Notes: generated from the letters alone by a model not told the origin. A stretch of 64,000 nt of DNA from Paenibacillus antarcticus (GCF_001637225.1 NZ_LVJI01000014.1:62001-126000), one strand, 5' to 3'. Counted from the first letter of the stretch, positions 51,869-62,189 are shown. Translations and numbers: made by a program.

Positions 51869-52846
51869 TTACCTTACAAACGGAAACAGCTGCTTCTGGT
51901 TCTCTGGCCACAACATATTATCAAGATCGATCAATTTGGAGCCAGTATCTACTCTTTCGGGAACATGCATCCCTTCAATCGCTTCTACGGCATGCTGCAC
52001 GGCTAAATAGCCGTTACTGTAAGGATTCTGAATAACCGTTGCCTGAACAATACCCTCTTGTAGCATTTCAATTACCTCAGGTGGACTATCGAAGGTAATA
52101 ATTTTCACTTTCCCTCCAAGTCCTAATTTCAGTACTTCTTCCGAAACACCGATACCCGCTACTTCATTCAAAGCAATTATTCCTCTTATATGAGGGTATT
52201 CGGCAAGCATTTCATTCGTTAACTCCGCCGCGAGCTGAACGTCGGATCCACAATACACGGTATCCACTACTTCCACGTTAGGAAAACGTGCAAAATAATC
52301 CAACATCCCGGCTGCTCTCTCATCCGCATTCCGCGCTCCCTCTACAAAACTAACCAACCCAATCTGACCTCTCCCATCAATCAATGCAATCAGTCTCTCC
52401 GCTGCTTTCTGACCTGCTTCATAATTATTTGTACCTACATAGGTCTTCACACGAGCCGAAGCTACCTCCGTATCAACGGAAATGACCGGTATTTTGTGAT
52501 AGGCTGCTCGGTCCGTCACCTGTGCTAATTTCATATAATCACTGGCTGATAGAATAATGGCATCTGCTTTGTTCGTTATTGAATCATCAACTAATTTGAT
52601 TTGCCCCTCTATGTCATTCTCGCTATCCGGACCAAGAAAGGTTAGCTCTACATTATATTCTTTCGCAGCCACCTCAGCGCCCATTTTAACTGTGTTCCAA
52701 AAAGAACCACTATTCATCTTGACAATCATACTTACCTTTCGAACGGTATCTGTCATCCGTAAACTGGAAGGAGAATCTGAACAAGAAACCAACATTAGTG
52801 AAATGAAGGAAATTAATACCATCATCTTTTTCTTGGCTCTAGTCAT
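51869..52846 (-). CDS. Sugar-binding lipoprotein linked to a sensor kinase
   Basis: 325 residues. KKMMVLISFISLMLVSCSDS is a lipoprotein signal (VSC-S). The rest is a RbsB/YtfQ-type periplasmic-binding fold: MIVKMNSGSFWNTVKMGAEV, DAIILSASDYMKLAQVTDRA, VISVDTEVASARVKTYVGTN, GRGQIGLVSFVEGARNADER and VQATVIQNPYSNGYLAVQHA. The start overlaps the kinase gene by ATGA, so it likely presents sugar to the kinase's outer domain rather than serving transport. Confidence 0.88.
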   Translation of the reverse strand: MTRAKKKMMVLISFISLMLVSCSDSPSSLRMTDTVRKVSMIVKMNSGSFWNTVKMGAEVAAKEYNVELTFLGPDSENDIEGQIKLVDDSITNKADAIILSASDYMKLAQVTDRAAYHKIPVISVDTEVASARVKTYVGTNNYEAGQKAAERLIALIDGRGQIGLVSFVEGARNADERAAGMLDYFARFPNVEVVDTVYCGSDVQLAAELTNEMLAEYPHIRGIIALNEVAGIGVSEEVLKLGLGGKVKIITFDSPPEVIEMLQEGIVQATVIQNPYSNGYLAVQHAVEAIEGMHVPERVDTGSKLIDLDNMLWPENQKQLFPFVR

Positions 52847-54660
52847 AGCAATCCATCTCCTTCCACATTTTCAGGTTCATTTATCACCATAGGTAGGGTG
52901 ATCGTGACCGTGGTTCCTACTTCCACTTCACTCATGAATGTCAATCCATAGGCCTTGCCGTAGTACAATTGGATACGTTCATGAACATTCTTCACACCCA
53001 CGCCTGATCCTCCGGTGCTTTTCACACCACCTGTTAACAGTTGGCCCATGACTTGAGGCGTCATTCCGAGACCATTATCCGTAACTGAGATGATGACCCT
53101 CTCTCCTTCAACCTTAACTGAGATCTGAATACAGCCTTCATCTGGCATAAGCTCGATTCCATGATAGATGGCATTCTCTACAATCGGTTGAATGATAAGC
53201 TTCAGTGTTGTACAAGTTAAGGCCTCATCCTGTATAACCATTGTGTAATTAAATTTGCTCTTATATCGTATCTTCTGAATGATTAGATAATGACGAACAT
53301 GCTCTAATTCCTCGGCTAATGGAATCATATTCATTCCTTTGCTAAGACTGATTCGGAATAATTTAGACAATGATGTGATCGCAGTCACGACCTCATCGGT
53401 TTTCCCTCGCTCCACAAGCCTAATGACAGAGTTCAGCGTATTATATAAAAAATGTGGATTTATCTGCGCTTGAAGCACATCTAATTCACCTTTTCGTTTC
53501 GCTTCTTGTTCATGTATGATCTGAACCATCAACTGACGAATCCTATGTAACATGAAATTGAATCTTTTGGATAATTGCTCTACCTCATAGGCTCCCTTCA
53601 CATCAATAGGCGTATTGAAATCACCTTGTCCTACCAATTTCACTGCTTTCTCTAATCGACGAATGGGCTGTGATATTTTGGCAGATACGAAAATGGAGAC
53701 CAATAGAACTACAATAATAACGATGCTTAAGAACCAGAATATAAATACTTGAAGGTCCTTTTTTGTCGTAACAATTTCATCGGGATAAGCTACGCCGACA
53801 ATTTTCCAACCAATAGGATTCACTGTTCGAACCGTAATATATCGTTGTTCTGCGGTAGAGCTATCGATGTAACTTCCGAAAGAATAATCAAATACCGGTT
53901 CAATATTCTCATATTTAAGACCTGCATAGATTAATTGCTGTTGTGGATGGTAAATGATATTTCCTAACGAATCAATAATATAGGCATATCCCTTTTTCCC
54001 AAGAATAACTTTACTGCTAAGCTCATCAATTGTCCGAAAGTTGACATCGACCAAGAGGATGCCCTGTTTCAAGACACCGTCCGCTTTGTAAGAGATCATT
54101 CGACTTAATGATACTACCCATTTATATTGACCCTTATATAAGTTCTGAATATGTGGTTGAGAAAAGGAGACGGCTACAGGTTCCTTAAGTGCTGTTAGAA
54201 ACCAACTTTGTTCCTTCAACTGTGTATTGCGTCGCATGATTGCGTCCGGAACATCCAGTACCATTCGACCTTCCGGTGTAAACAGAGCCACGGAGACCAA
54301 ATCTTCACGTGTATGAAGAAGTGTCGTCAGTTGTTCTTTCAGTAATGACTCAGAAATATTATCCGTCTGACCAATCTGATCTTCTACCACTTCATAAATA
54401 TCTTGCATCCCTTTGACATAGAGCTCTAAGTGGGAATTAACCTGTTCTATAATTTGTTGAATGTTAAGATTAGCGTTATCTTCTGCGGATTTGGCAAACT
54501 TGTTGTAGAGTAATAGACTGACTAGTAATACTACGATGACCGTAATCATCGTAAAAGAAATGGTAATAATCACTTGAATACTTCTCACATTAAAAGAGAG
54601 CGGGACTTTAGTCTTTTTAGTGAATTTGAATGACCTTGAATGTTTAGGTTCAATGTTCAC
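52843..54660 (-). CDS. YesM-type sensor histidine kinase
   Basis: 605 residues. Two helices (around 30-52 and 303-325) flank an extracellular dCache-like sensor (VALFTPEGRMVLDVPDAIMR, GYAYIIDSLGNIIYHPQQQL). HAMP region KISQPIRRLEKAVKLVGQGD, then the His_kinase motif LQAQINPHFLYNTLNSVIRL with the phosphorylated His, and the ATPase boxes LIIQPIVENAIYHGIEL and VTDNGLGM and GGSGVGVKNVHERIQLYYG. Overlaps both neighbours; signals to the AraC-type response regulator. Confidence 0.94.
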   Translation of the reverse strand: MNIEPKHSRSFKFTKKTKVPLSFNVRSIQVIITISFTMITVIVVLLVSLLLYNKFAKSAEDNANLNIQQIIEQVNSHLELYVKGMQDIYEVVEDQIGQTDNISESLLKEQLTTLLHTREDLVSVALFTPEGRMVLDVPDAIMRRNTQLKEQSWFLTALKEPVAVSFSQPHIQNLYKGQYKWVVSLSRMISYKADGVLKQGILLVDVNFRTIDELSSKVILGKKGYAYIIDSLGNIIYHPQQQLIYAGLKYENIEPVFDYSFGSYIDSSTAEQRYITVRTVNPIGWKIVGVAYPDEIVTTKKDLQVFIFWFLSIVIIVVLLVSIFVSAKISQPIRRLEKAVKLVGQGDFNTPIDVKGAYEVEQLSKRFNFMLHRIRQLMVQIIHEQEAKRKGELDVLQAQINPHFLYNTLNSVIRLVERGKTDEVVTAITSLSKLFRISLSKGMNMIPLAEELEHVRHYLIIQKIRYKSKFNYTMVIQDEALTCTTLKLIIQPIVENAIYHGIELMPDEGCIQISVKVEGERVIISVTDNGLGMTPQVMGQLLTGGVKSTGGSGVGVKNVHERIQLYYGKAYGLTFMSEVEVGTTVTITLPMVINEPENVEGDGLL

Positions 54661-56341
54661 TCTTAACCGCCCCTCCCATGTTGTTCCGATAATCTTTTGG
54701 AGTTAATCCAAATTTCTTACGGAAGCAGAAGCTGAAATAATTGGGATCGATAAACCCTACCTTATCAGCTATTTCGAAGGACTTCATGTTGCTTGAACGC
54801 AGTAGATTTTTGGCTGATTCCATCCGAAGTTGCAGGACATAATTGACAAAGGTCATCTTAACTTCTTTCTTGAAAATACCACTGAAGTAGCTTGTACTTA
54901 TGTGCAAATGTTTGCATACTTTGTTAATTGAAATATCACTTTCGTGATAATGGATGGCTATATACGATTTGGCATCTTCCACCAATTGATTGTAGCTAGA
55001 TTGCCGCCCCTTCGAAATATGATTCATGAGCTTGATACAAATACCAGTGATCCACAGCTTTACTTCATTTAAGTTATTAAACTTCGTTATTTCAGCAAAG
55101 GGATATTCATTCAAACCGAATATTTCATCAAACTCTAATCGGAACTCCTTGGCTACCTTCATAATGGAAGTAAGAATCTCCAAGACATAGACATGGCAAT
55201 CCTTTACCGTAAGTTGTGTCATCTCTAGATCTGAAAATAGACTAGCTACTGTATCCACTACATCCTGAGCCGTCTCTACTTTAATGGATCGAACTAACAT
55301 CTGTTGTTTCAATTCATCATAATGGAGGGGTTCGTAAATCAATCGATAATGACTAGTCTCCACATCATAAATCCAAATCACACGGTTGTTCCCTAATAAC
55401 AATCGATAATCCAAAGCTTGCAGTGCCTCATTATAGGAATGGTGTACATTTTCAATGGAGTTCGTCATCGTGCCAGCACCTATCGTCACCGTGAGCTTTA
55501 AGTATTTTTCCACATTCTGTCGAACCTCTTCAAGTATTTCAAGCATTTGCCCACTTGTCTTCTCAGAATCCTTATCTTTATCCATAAATAATAGGACAAC
55601 ATCATCGTTATGAGGAAACACTTCGAAAGCATCGTACTTATCACTTATTTCCGTTGTTATATTCAATACGGCGAATAATTGTAACTGCCGATCTTTGGTG
55701 CCTTTCATAGACTCTGGTGAAAAAGAGAGCAACTTCTGCTCCACTTCCTGCAAATCTGAATGTGTATAGTCAACTCTTGCAATTGATACCATATATGAAA
55801 TTGCCTTCATATTCAGCTCATAACTCTGGCTTTTCTCATTAATTTCTGAAATGGGTATACGTCTTGATACTAAAGAAGAAAGGAACGTCCCTCTCAGGAC
55901 AGGAAGACTTTTACGATAATGCTGAATTAGACTCTGTAAGTTATCTTTATTAGAGGCCTCTTCATCTAATTGATGCTTTACTTTAAGCAGAATATCGACG
56001 AGTTCTTTCGAAGAAAATGGCTTTAGTACATATTCGTCTATATGTAATTTTATCGCCTTTTGGGCATATTCAAACTCATCATACCCAGTTAGGATGATAA
56101 TTTTGGTATTGGGATAATGATTACGAGTCCATTCAGCGAGTTCTAGTCCATTCATAAAAGGCATATGAATATCCGTAACAATAACATCTGGAACACATTT
56201 TTCAATTAATTCGGTCGCTTCTCGACCATTCTCCGCCCTTTCTATGACTTGAAATCCATATTCTTCCCATGAGATTTCATCAAGTAGACCTTCTCTTACA
56301 TCCTCTTCATCATCTACTAAAATAAGAGTATACATATTCAT
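54650..56341 (-). CDS. YesN-type AraC-output response regulator
   Basis: 563 residues. The receiver domain has LILVDDEEDVREGLLDEISW, phospho-acceptor Asp in DVIVTDIHMPFMNGLELAEW and Lys in YVLKPFSSKEL. A long central region (about 130-440) of unknown fold follows, then two C-terminal HTHs: INKVCKHLHISTSYFSGIFK and SFEIADKVGFIDPNYFSFCF. It should activate the sugar-uptake genes downstream on the same strand. A cre site lies 16 nt before its start. Confidence 0.94.
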   Translation of the reverse strand: MNMYTLILVDDEEDVREGLLDEISWEEYGFQVIERAENGREATELIEKCVPDVIVTDIHMPFMNGLELAEWTRNHYPNTKIIILTGYDEFEYAQKAIKLHIDEYVLKPFSSKELVDILLKVKHQLDEEASNKDNLQSLIQHYRKSLPVLRGTFLSSLVSRRIPISEINEKSQSYELNMKAISYMVSIARVDYTHSDLQEVEQKLLSFSPESMKGTKDRQLQLFAVLNITTEISDKYDAFEVFPHNDDVVLLFMDKDKDSEKTSGQMLEILEEVRQNVEKYLKLTVTIGAGTMTNSIENVHHSYNEALQALDYRLLLGNNRVIWIYDVETSHYRLIYEPLHYDELKQQMLVRSIKVETAQDVVDTVASLFSDLEMTQLTVKDCHVYVLEILTSIMKVAKEFRLEFDEIFGLNEYPFAEITKFNNLNEVKLWITGICIKLMNHISKGRQSSYNQLVEDAKSYIAIHYHESDISINKVCKHLHISTSYFSGIFKKEVKMTFVNYVLQLRMESAKNLLRSSNMKSFEIADKVGFIDPNYFSFCFRKKFGLTPKDYRNNMGGAVKSEH

Positions 56342-56356
56342 CCCTCACCACTTTTT

Positions 56357-56370
56357 TGTAAACGCTTTCT
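56357..56370. promoter_or_regulatory. CcpA catabolite-responsive element (cre)
   Basis: On the minus strand AGAAAGCGTTTACA differs by one base from the ideal TGAAAGCGTTTACA. It lies just ahead of the response-regulator start, so glucose should repress the whole sensing and uptake cluster through CcpA. Confidence 0.82.
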
Positions 56371-56438
56371 AAAATAACAATAGAAAAAACTTACGATTTA
56401 TGCAGGTATTGTATATCAATCCTTACATGATGTAAACA

Positions 56439-56469
56439 TAAAAAAATCCCAACCCTAAAGGGGATGGGA
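56439..56469 (-). terminator. Intrinsic terminator after the GNAT/purT pair
   Basis: On the minus strand TCCCATCCCC-TTTA-GGGTTGGGA, followed by TTTTTTTATG. Confidence 0.85.
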
Positions 56470-56496
56470 AAGAAGTTTCTTCATATCAGAAAGATT

Positions 56497-56958
56497 CTAT
56501 AATTTCTTACTAAAACGATAACCTGTCTTTGTAAAGCCGATATGCTCATAAAATGCACGTGCAGGTGCACGCTCCACACGGTTTCCACTGGTTAGGAACA
56601 AAAGTGTACTCCCTTGTCCCTTGCTCCAATCTTCCGCTTGCTGAATCAATCTTTTACCTAAACCTTGGCCTTGATATTCTTTAGCAACAATGATCGCCAT
56701 GATCTGGGTTGTAGGTACTGACCTTGAAAAGGAAACAATGTGGTGCAAACTGATTTTGCCTACTACAATACCATCTACTTCAGCTACTAAAGTACAGTGT
56801 ACAGGACTGGTTTCCATGTCCTCCATACGTTCTCTCATCACACTGAGTGTTGTAGGATAGTTAAGTTCTCGCATTAACGCAGTAATAGTCTCCAGGTCAT
56901 CCCATTGAAATCTACGGATGCTCAATGTAGGAGCAGACAAACTACTGTTCATGATCAT
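56497..56958 (-). CDS. GNAT-family acetyltransferase
   Basis: 153 residues. LSIRRFQWDDLETITALMRE opens the GNAT fold; TQIMAIIVAKEYQGQGLGKR with Q/RxxGxG/A binds acetyl-CoA, and RVERAPARAFYEHIGFTKTG is the C-terminal block. Its start lies 17 nt inside purT, so the two are co-transcribed. Substrate unknown. Confidence 0.9.
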   Translation of the reverse strand: MIMNSSLSAPTLSIRRFQWDDLETITALMRELNYPTTLSVMRERMEDMETSPVHCTLVAEVDGIVVGKISLHHIVSFSRSVPTTQIMAIIVAKEYQGQGLGKRLIQQAEDWSKGQGSTLLFLTSGNRVERAPARAFYEHIGFTKTGYRFSKKL

Positions 56959-58135
56959 ATACCTCCACTTTTAAAAGACTGGCAGCATGTTTTGCTGTCT
57001 CACGAGCAATCTCAACATTATCAGCACTACTTAGAGCAACAGCCATTCTTCGACCTGGTTTACTCTCACCTTTACCAAATACTCTCACTTGAGTACGAGG
57101 CAATGAAAGAGCCTCAGCCACGCCACTAATTGCAAAATTTGAACTATAACTTTGGGCTTTCAATGTCGCCGATGCCCCCGGTGCCAGAAGTTGTACTTCC
57201 TCAATAGGTAAACCTAATATGGCTCTCACGTGCAAGGCAAATTCCGACAAATCCTGTGTCACCATTGTGACCATTCCGGTATCATGAGGACGGGGTGAAA
57301 CTTCACTGAACAGAATTCCATCAGGCGTTACGAACAATTCAACACCAAAAACGCCGTATCCACCTAATTCATCCGTAATAGCTCTCGCGATGGCTTGTGA
57401 TTCTTCAAGTTGTGCAATACTCATCTGATGCGGTTGCCAAGACTCCACATAATCGCCATCTTTTTGAATATGGCCGATCGGTGGGCAGAACAGCGTACCG
57501 GATACAGAACGTACCGTAAGAAGTGTAATTTCACTGTCAAACTGAACAAAGGATTCGATAATGACTCGTGTACTTTTAGCTCGTCCACCTTCTAAAGCGG
57601 CGCTCCAACAAGCTTCAGCATCATTTAAGCTCTTACAAACACTTTGCCCTTTACCAGAAGAACTCATAATTGGTTTAATCACACATGGTGTTCCTAGCTC
57701 AACAACAGCAGCCTTCAATTCTTCTAGACTGTCTGCGAATCGATATTCAGCCGTTGGTAGAGATAACTTCTCTGCAGCCAAGCGCCGAATTCCTTCACGA
57801 TCCATCGTTAGATGCGTTGCGCGTGCCTTTGGAACCACATGGTAACCTTCCTGTTCTAACTCCAATAACACATGTGTTGCAATAGCTTCAATCTCAGGAA
57901 CAATGATATCAGGTTGTTCTTGTCGAATAATGCTTTTCAAAGCTTCAGCATCGAGCATATCGATTACATGGGACCTGTGTGCCACCTGCATAGCAGGAGC
58001 ATCCGTATAGCGGTCCACGGCAATGGTCTCTATACCCAAACGCTGGGCCTCAAGTACCACTTCTTTACCCAATTCTCCACTGCCCAGCAGCAACATTTTC
58101 CTGGAATATGCAGAAAAAGGAGCACCCCACACCAC
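56942..58135 (-). CDS. purT: Formate-dependent phosphoribosylglycinamide formyltransferase
   Basis: 397 residues, ATP-grasp family. PurT makes formyl-GAR from GAR, formate and ATP, a folate-free step of purine synthesis. MLLLGSGELGKEVVLEAQRL is the PurK/PurT N-terminal Rossmann block; DMLDAEALKSIIRQEQPDII and EIEAIATHVLLELE follow; the ATP-grasp core has GTPCVIKPIMSSSGKGQSVC, GVFGVELFVTPDGILFSEVS and RPHDTGMVTMVTQDLSEFAL. SPRPHDTG is characteristic of PurT. Confidence 0.94.
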   Translation of the reverse strand: MVWGAPFSAYSRKMLLLGSGELGKEVVLEAQRLGIETIAVDRYTDAPAMQVAHRSHVIDMLDAEALKSIIRQEQPDIIVPEIEAIATHVLLELEQEGYHVVPKARATHLTMDREGIRRLAAEKLSLPTAEYRFADSLEELKAAVVELGTPCVIKPIMSSSGKGQSVCKSLNDAEACWSAALEGGRAKSTRVIIESFVQFDSEITLLTVRSVSGTLFCPPIGHIQKDGDYVESWQPHQMSIAQLEESQAIARAITDELGGYGVFGVELFVTPDGILFSEVSPRPHDTGMVTMVTQDLSEFALHVRAILGLPIEEVQLLAPGASATLKAQSYSSNFAISGVAEALSLPRTQVRVFGKGESKPGRRMAVALSSADNVEIARETAKHAASLLKVEVYDHEQ

Positions 58136-58324
58136 TTGCCATCCCCCCTATAGTTCTTTCATCTCTATTTTCAGGGTTTGGCAACAATAATGCAAGCGTA
58201 CTCCGATAATTTTCATCAAATTTCACATTTTATTTGACATAAAAAATCATAAAATAGATACATTCAGTCAAAACACATGTTTTAATTTGAATAATTTGGA
58301 ACCGTTGTGTAATTTTATAAAACG

Positions 58325-60190
58325 CTAAATAAATCGATATTGCGCTTCAATAAGACCGTTATAAATTCCTTTGCGGGAAATGAGTTCTGAATGACTACCC
58401 TCTTCTTTTATTTCCCCATGATCTAGCACAACAATTTTGTCGGCATGTCGTATCGTTGATAATCGATGAGCCACAATAAATGACGTACGTCCTTGAAGTA
58501 GAACCTTCAATGCTTCTTGAATACGAAGTTCTGTCTCCGTATCAATACTCGCTGTAGCTTCATCTAGGATCAATATCCGAGGATCCGCTAGTAGCGCACG
58601 GGCAAAGGATAACAATTGACGTTGACCCATGGACAACATATTCCCACGCTCTTCTACTTCCGTCTCATATCCACGTGGCAGCTTCGCAATAAATTCGTGT
58701 GCATTCACAGCTGTAGCCACAGCTTCAATCTCTTCATCTGTCGCATCAAGTCTTCCGAACCTTATATTATCTCGAATCGTACCTGAGAAGATGAAGGTAT
58801 CCTGTAGAACGATACCAATCTGGCTACGTAGACTCTCTACTTTTACATCTCGGATATCATATCCATCAATCTTAATCTGTCCGTCCGTAATGTCATAGAA
58901 GCGACTAATCAAGTTAATAATGGTACTCTTCCCTGAACCCGTATGACCCACTAATGCTATGGTCTGACCGGCATCAACATCTAAGTCAATACCCTTTAAA
59001 GCTTGACGTCCCTTCTCATATTCAAAGACGATATTCCTGAAAGTGATATCTCCTTTAATCTGTGGAAGAGTCGTCGCATTGGGTTTGTCATCGATATTGG
59101 GCTTCTCATCCATAAATTCGAATATCCGTTCTGATGAAGCCATCGCAACTAACAGTTGGTTATACATTTGACCTAGACGGTTAATTGGATCCCAGAAGTT
59201 CCCTACATAACTGGAGAAGGCTACCAACAAACCAATTGTTAGTTCACCTTGTTGAATCAGATAGGCACCCAACCAGAACAGGATCAATGTACCGAATCCA
59301 CCTGTAATTTCAATAAGTGGACCAAATCCCTGGTTCATGGTTGTCGCTTTATCCCATGATTTCTTTGCTTCCTTATTCATCGTATCAAAGAACTCCATAT
59401 TTTCCTTCTCTTGCGTATACGCTTGAGTAACCCGAATCCCTTGAATGGATTCGTTCAAATGTGAATTGATACGAGATCCTTTCATACGAACATCCTGCCA
59501 AGCTCTACGAATCTTCACACGCAATTTCGTAGAGATCAGGAACATTATCGGTACCGTGATGATAACTGCAAGCCCAAGCTTGAAATTGATGAGCAACAAA
59601 ATAATCACAATGCCCACCAACTGTACACAGTCAATCATTAAGTTAACGACACCATTCGTAAAAAGTTCCTGCAACGAGTTCACATCATTTGTTACCCTTA
59701 CGAGAACCGAACCCGCCGGTCTTTTGTCAAAAAAGTTAAACGATAATTTCTGAATATGCTTGAACAAATCCGCACGCAGGTCATAGATAACTCTCTGACC
59801 AATAATGTTCATATATTTTATCCGATAGGCAGTCGCTACCCATTGCACTACATAAAGTACCAAGATACCCGCAGCTATCATATACAACAACTTCAAACTA
59901 GGCTCAGAAGGTGAGATCGCCTTATCAATAGCCATACTCGTTAAAAATGGAACCGTTAATTTGGTGATCGTCCCCAATATCATCATCAAGCCTATCAGAG
60001 GTAGTAATTGTTTCGCATATGGTTTCATGTATGCAAATAATCGACGAAATTGCCCCCAATCAAAAGCTTTATCGATCACATCATCATCTTTGTATACAAA
60101 TCGTTCCCCGCCTGTACTTATACCTATCGGCTTTTTAACAGTCTTACTTGAAGTGTCATTATGCCTATCTTCATTTACATGAGTACTCAT
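58325..60190 (-). CDS. Heterodimeric ABC exporter, subunit with canonical Walker B
   Basis: 621 residues with fused six-helix membrane domain and ATPase. Walker A GHTGSGKSTIINLISRFY, signature MLSMGQRQLLSFARALL (LSMGQ instead of LSGGQ), Walker B ILILDEATASIDTETELRIQ with the catalytic Glu. Partner of the gene at 60187-61959, with which it overlaps by ATGA. Resembles B. subtilis YfiC and BmrD-type multidrug or lipid exporters. Confidence 0.92.
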   Translation of the reverse strand: MSTHVNEDRHNDTSSKTVKKPIGISTGGERFVYKDDDVIDKAFDWGQFRRLFAYMKPYAKQLLPLIGLMMILGTITKLTVPFLTSMAIDKAISPSEPSLKLLYMIAAGILVLYVVQWVATAYRIKYMNIIGQRVIYDLRADLFKHIQKLSFNFFDKRPAGSVLVRVTNDVNSLQELFTNGVVNLMIDCVQLVGIVIILLLINFKLGLAVIITVPIMFLISTKLRVKIRRAWQDVRMKGSRINSHLNESIQGIRVTQAYTQEKENMEFFDTMNKEAKKSWDKATTMNQGFGPLIEITGGFGTLILFWLGAYLIQQGELTIGLLVAFSSYVGNFWDPINRLGQMYNQLLVAMASSERIFEFMDEKPNIDDKPNATTLPQIKGDITFRNIVFEYEKGRQALKGIDLDVDAGQTIALVGHTGSGKSTIINLISRFYDITDGQIKIDGYDIRDVKVESLRSQIGIVLQDTFIFSGTIRDNIRFGRLDATDEEIEAVATAVNAHEFIAKLPRGYETEVEERGNMLSMGQRQLLSFARALLADPRILILDEATASIDTETELRIQEALKVLLQGRTSFIVAHRLSTIRHADKIVVLDHGEIKEEGSHSELISRKGIYNGLIEAQYRFI

Positions 60191-61959
60191 GATTTCACCT
60201 GCTCTTCTGCTTCACTGGATATCCGGGCAATATGATCTGCGTACTGAATTTGGTAAACATCTCGATAAGGACCTGGCACCGTAATTAATTGCTCATGTTT
60301 ACCTCTTTGCACAACTTTACCTTCATCCAATACGAGTATTTCATCTGCATGACGTAAGGAAGAAATACGATGAGCAATAATAAACGTTGTCCGCCCTTTC
60401 ATCACTTCTTGGAATCCCGACTGAATTTCATGCTCTGTCTCCATATCGACGGCACTGGTTGCGTCATCAAGAACAAGAATTTTGGGATTCTTCAGAAGCG
60501 CACGTGCGATAGCGATCCGTTGCTTTTGTCCCCCAGAAAGCCCCATACCACGTTCACCCACGACCGTATCATAACCATCCGGCATTTCCATAATAAATTC
60601 ATGAGCCTTCGCAAGCTCCGCAGCACGAATAATTTCTTCCATAGAAACATCCTTTAAGCCGTATGAGATATTATTCTGAATGCTCGACGAGAACAGAAAT
60701 GTCTCCTGAAATACAGAAGCCATCTGACTACGCAGACTATGTACCGTAATATCTCGAACATCCACTCCATCTAACTTAATGGTACCTTCATTCACGTTAT
60801 ATGCGTGCATAAGTAACTGAATAATCGTTGATTTACCTGAACCTGTTCCACCTAAGAAACCAATAACAGAACCGGACGGTGCTTCAAAGCTAATATCTTT
60901 AACTGCTGCTAACTTATTGCCATAAGCAAAAGTGACGTTCTCAAAAGTAATGTTACCTTTCACTTCTTCTGTCACAAGTTCCTTCGCATCGTCACGATCT
61001 TTAACGTCGATAGGATGATTAAGAAGTTCTAACACGCGTTCTCCTGAAGCTTCCGATTGGGTATAGTTATTAATTAAGAACCCAATGTTCCACATCGGAC
61101 CAATTATGTACCAAATCAAGCTAAAGAAAGCAACCAATTCTCCTAAGGAGAGTGAACCATTAATAACAAAGGTTCCACCTACTGTAAGAAGCAAAACAAC
61201 AGTAATGGATGCTAAAAATTCCATGAGTGGGAAAAAGCGACTCCATAATGTCGAGGTGAAGATTTGATTCGTCTTATAACGTTCATTACGAACGGAGAAC
61301 TTCTCTACCTCATAAGGTTCACGTGCAAAAGATTTCACCGTTCTTACACCGGTAACATTCTCTTGAACAGCCGTTGTCAACGTACTTAATGCAATTCGCA
61401 TTTCTTGAAATGCGGGATGAATGACACCTTCAAATCTTAGAGCCACAATGATTAAGAACGGTACACTAATCATGGTCACTAACGTCAACTGCCAATGAAT
61501 AGAGAACATCATTATCGAACCAAACGTAACCATGAGTATCGTGTTCATCATTTGAGCTAGACCGAAACCAATAAAGTTACGGATCGCTTCCAAGTCACCC
61601 GTAAGCCGTGACATTAAATCCCCTGTCTTCGCGGTATCATAATACCGAAATGATAAAAACTGCAGTTTCTCATAACAAGCATTTCGTAAACGGTATGCCA
61701 AGTGGTTACCAAGCCTTCCACCTAGGGTTCCACTTAGAAACTGCATAATCGCTTTGGCAATGACGACAAGGATAACCGTCAGGGCAAGCATAGGTACTTT
61801 GTCGAACTGCCTTGGAGTGATGACATCATCAATCAGAATTCGAAGCAGGTTGGGCGTGACTAGCCCTAAAGCAGTAGAAATTGCTAAGCATAGGATCGAA
61901 AGATACAAAACCCTTCGTTTGTCCCAGAAGAAGCCCTTTAGTTGCCTAAGTACATTCAT
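60187..61959 (-). CDS. Heterodimeric ABC exporter, subunit with degenerate Walker B
   Basis: 590 residues. Walker A FLGGTGSGKSTIIQLLMHAY, normal signature GLSGGQKQRIAIARALLKNP, Walker B ILVLDDATSAVDMETEHEIQ with Asp in place of the catalytic Glu. Together with LSMGQ of the partner this makes one ATP site degenerate, as in BmrCD and TM287/288. SD AAAGGGGGAG. Resembles YfiB. The spacer at 61960-62220 holds only a terminator. Confidence 0.92.
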   Translation of the reverse strand: MNVLRQLKGFFWDKRRVLYLSILCLAISTALGLVTPNLLRILIDDVITPRQFDKVPMLALTVILVVIAKAIMQFLSGTLGGRLGNHLAYRLRNACYEKLQFLSFRYYDTAKTGDLMSRLTGDLEAIRNFIGFGLAQMMNTILMVTFGSIMMFSIHWQLTLVTMISVPFLIIVALRFEGVIHPAFQEMRIALSTLTTAVQENVTGVRTVKSFAREPYEVEKFSVRNERYKTNQIFTSTLWSRFFPLMEFLASITVVLLLTVGGTFVINGSLSLGELVAFFSLIWYIIGPMWNIGFLINNYTQSEASGERVLELLNHPIDVKDRDDAKELVTEEVKGNITFENVTFAYGNKLAAVKDISFEAPSGSVIGFLGGTGSGKSTIIQLLMHAYNVNEGTIKLDGVDVRDITVHSLRSQMASVFQETFLFSSSIQNNISYGLKDVSMEEIIRAAELAKAHEFIMEMPDGYDTVVGERGMGLSGGQKQRIAIARALLKNPKILVLDDATSAVDMETEHEIQSGFQEVMKGRTTFIIAHRISSLRHADEILVLDEGKVVQRGKHEQLITVPGPYRDVYQIQYADHIARISSEAEEQVKS

Positions 61960-62170
61960 GTTTCTCCCCCTTTGGATGTGTTAGATCCATTTCATTCATA
62001 TTTGTGAATATTAATGAAGTTTAACACCGTCTTCAGAAGGCGGCAAAGCTCATAACTCATCATAAACAGGCGCGATACGCAACCATCGGTCAATTAATGG
62101 AAACAATCAGGAATTGTTTATGTATTGTTGCGAATTCCTCCATATCTCTAGGGTACTCAACTCAAAAAAA

Positions 62171-62189
62171 AGAAAACGCTATCACAGCG
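62171..62189 (-). terminator. Intrinsic terminator after the dynamin-like gene
   Basis: On the minus strand CGCT-GTGAT-AGCG (62177-62189) followed by TTTTCTTTTTTTT. Confidence 0.65.

Noticed and set aside
62171..62186. cre-like TGATAGCGTTTTCT near the dynamin gene end
   Set aside because: It is the stem and U-run of the intrinsic terminator and lies downstream of the gene, not at a promoter.
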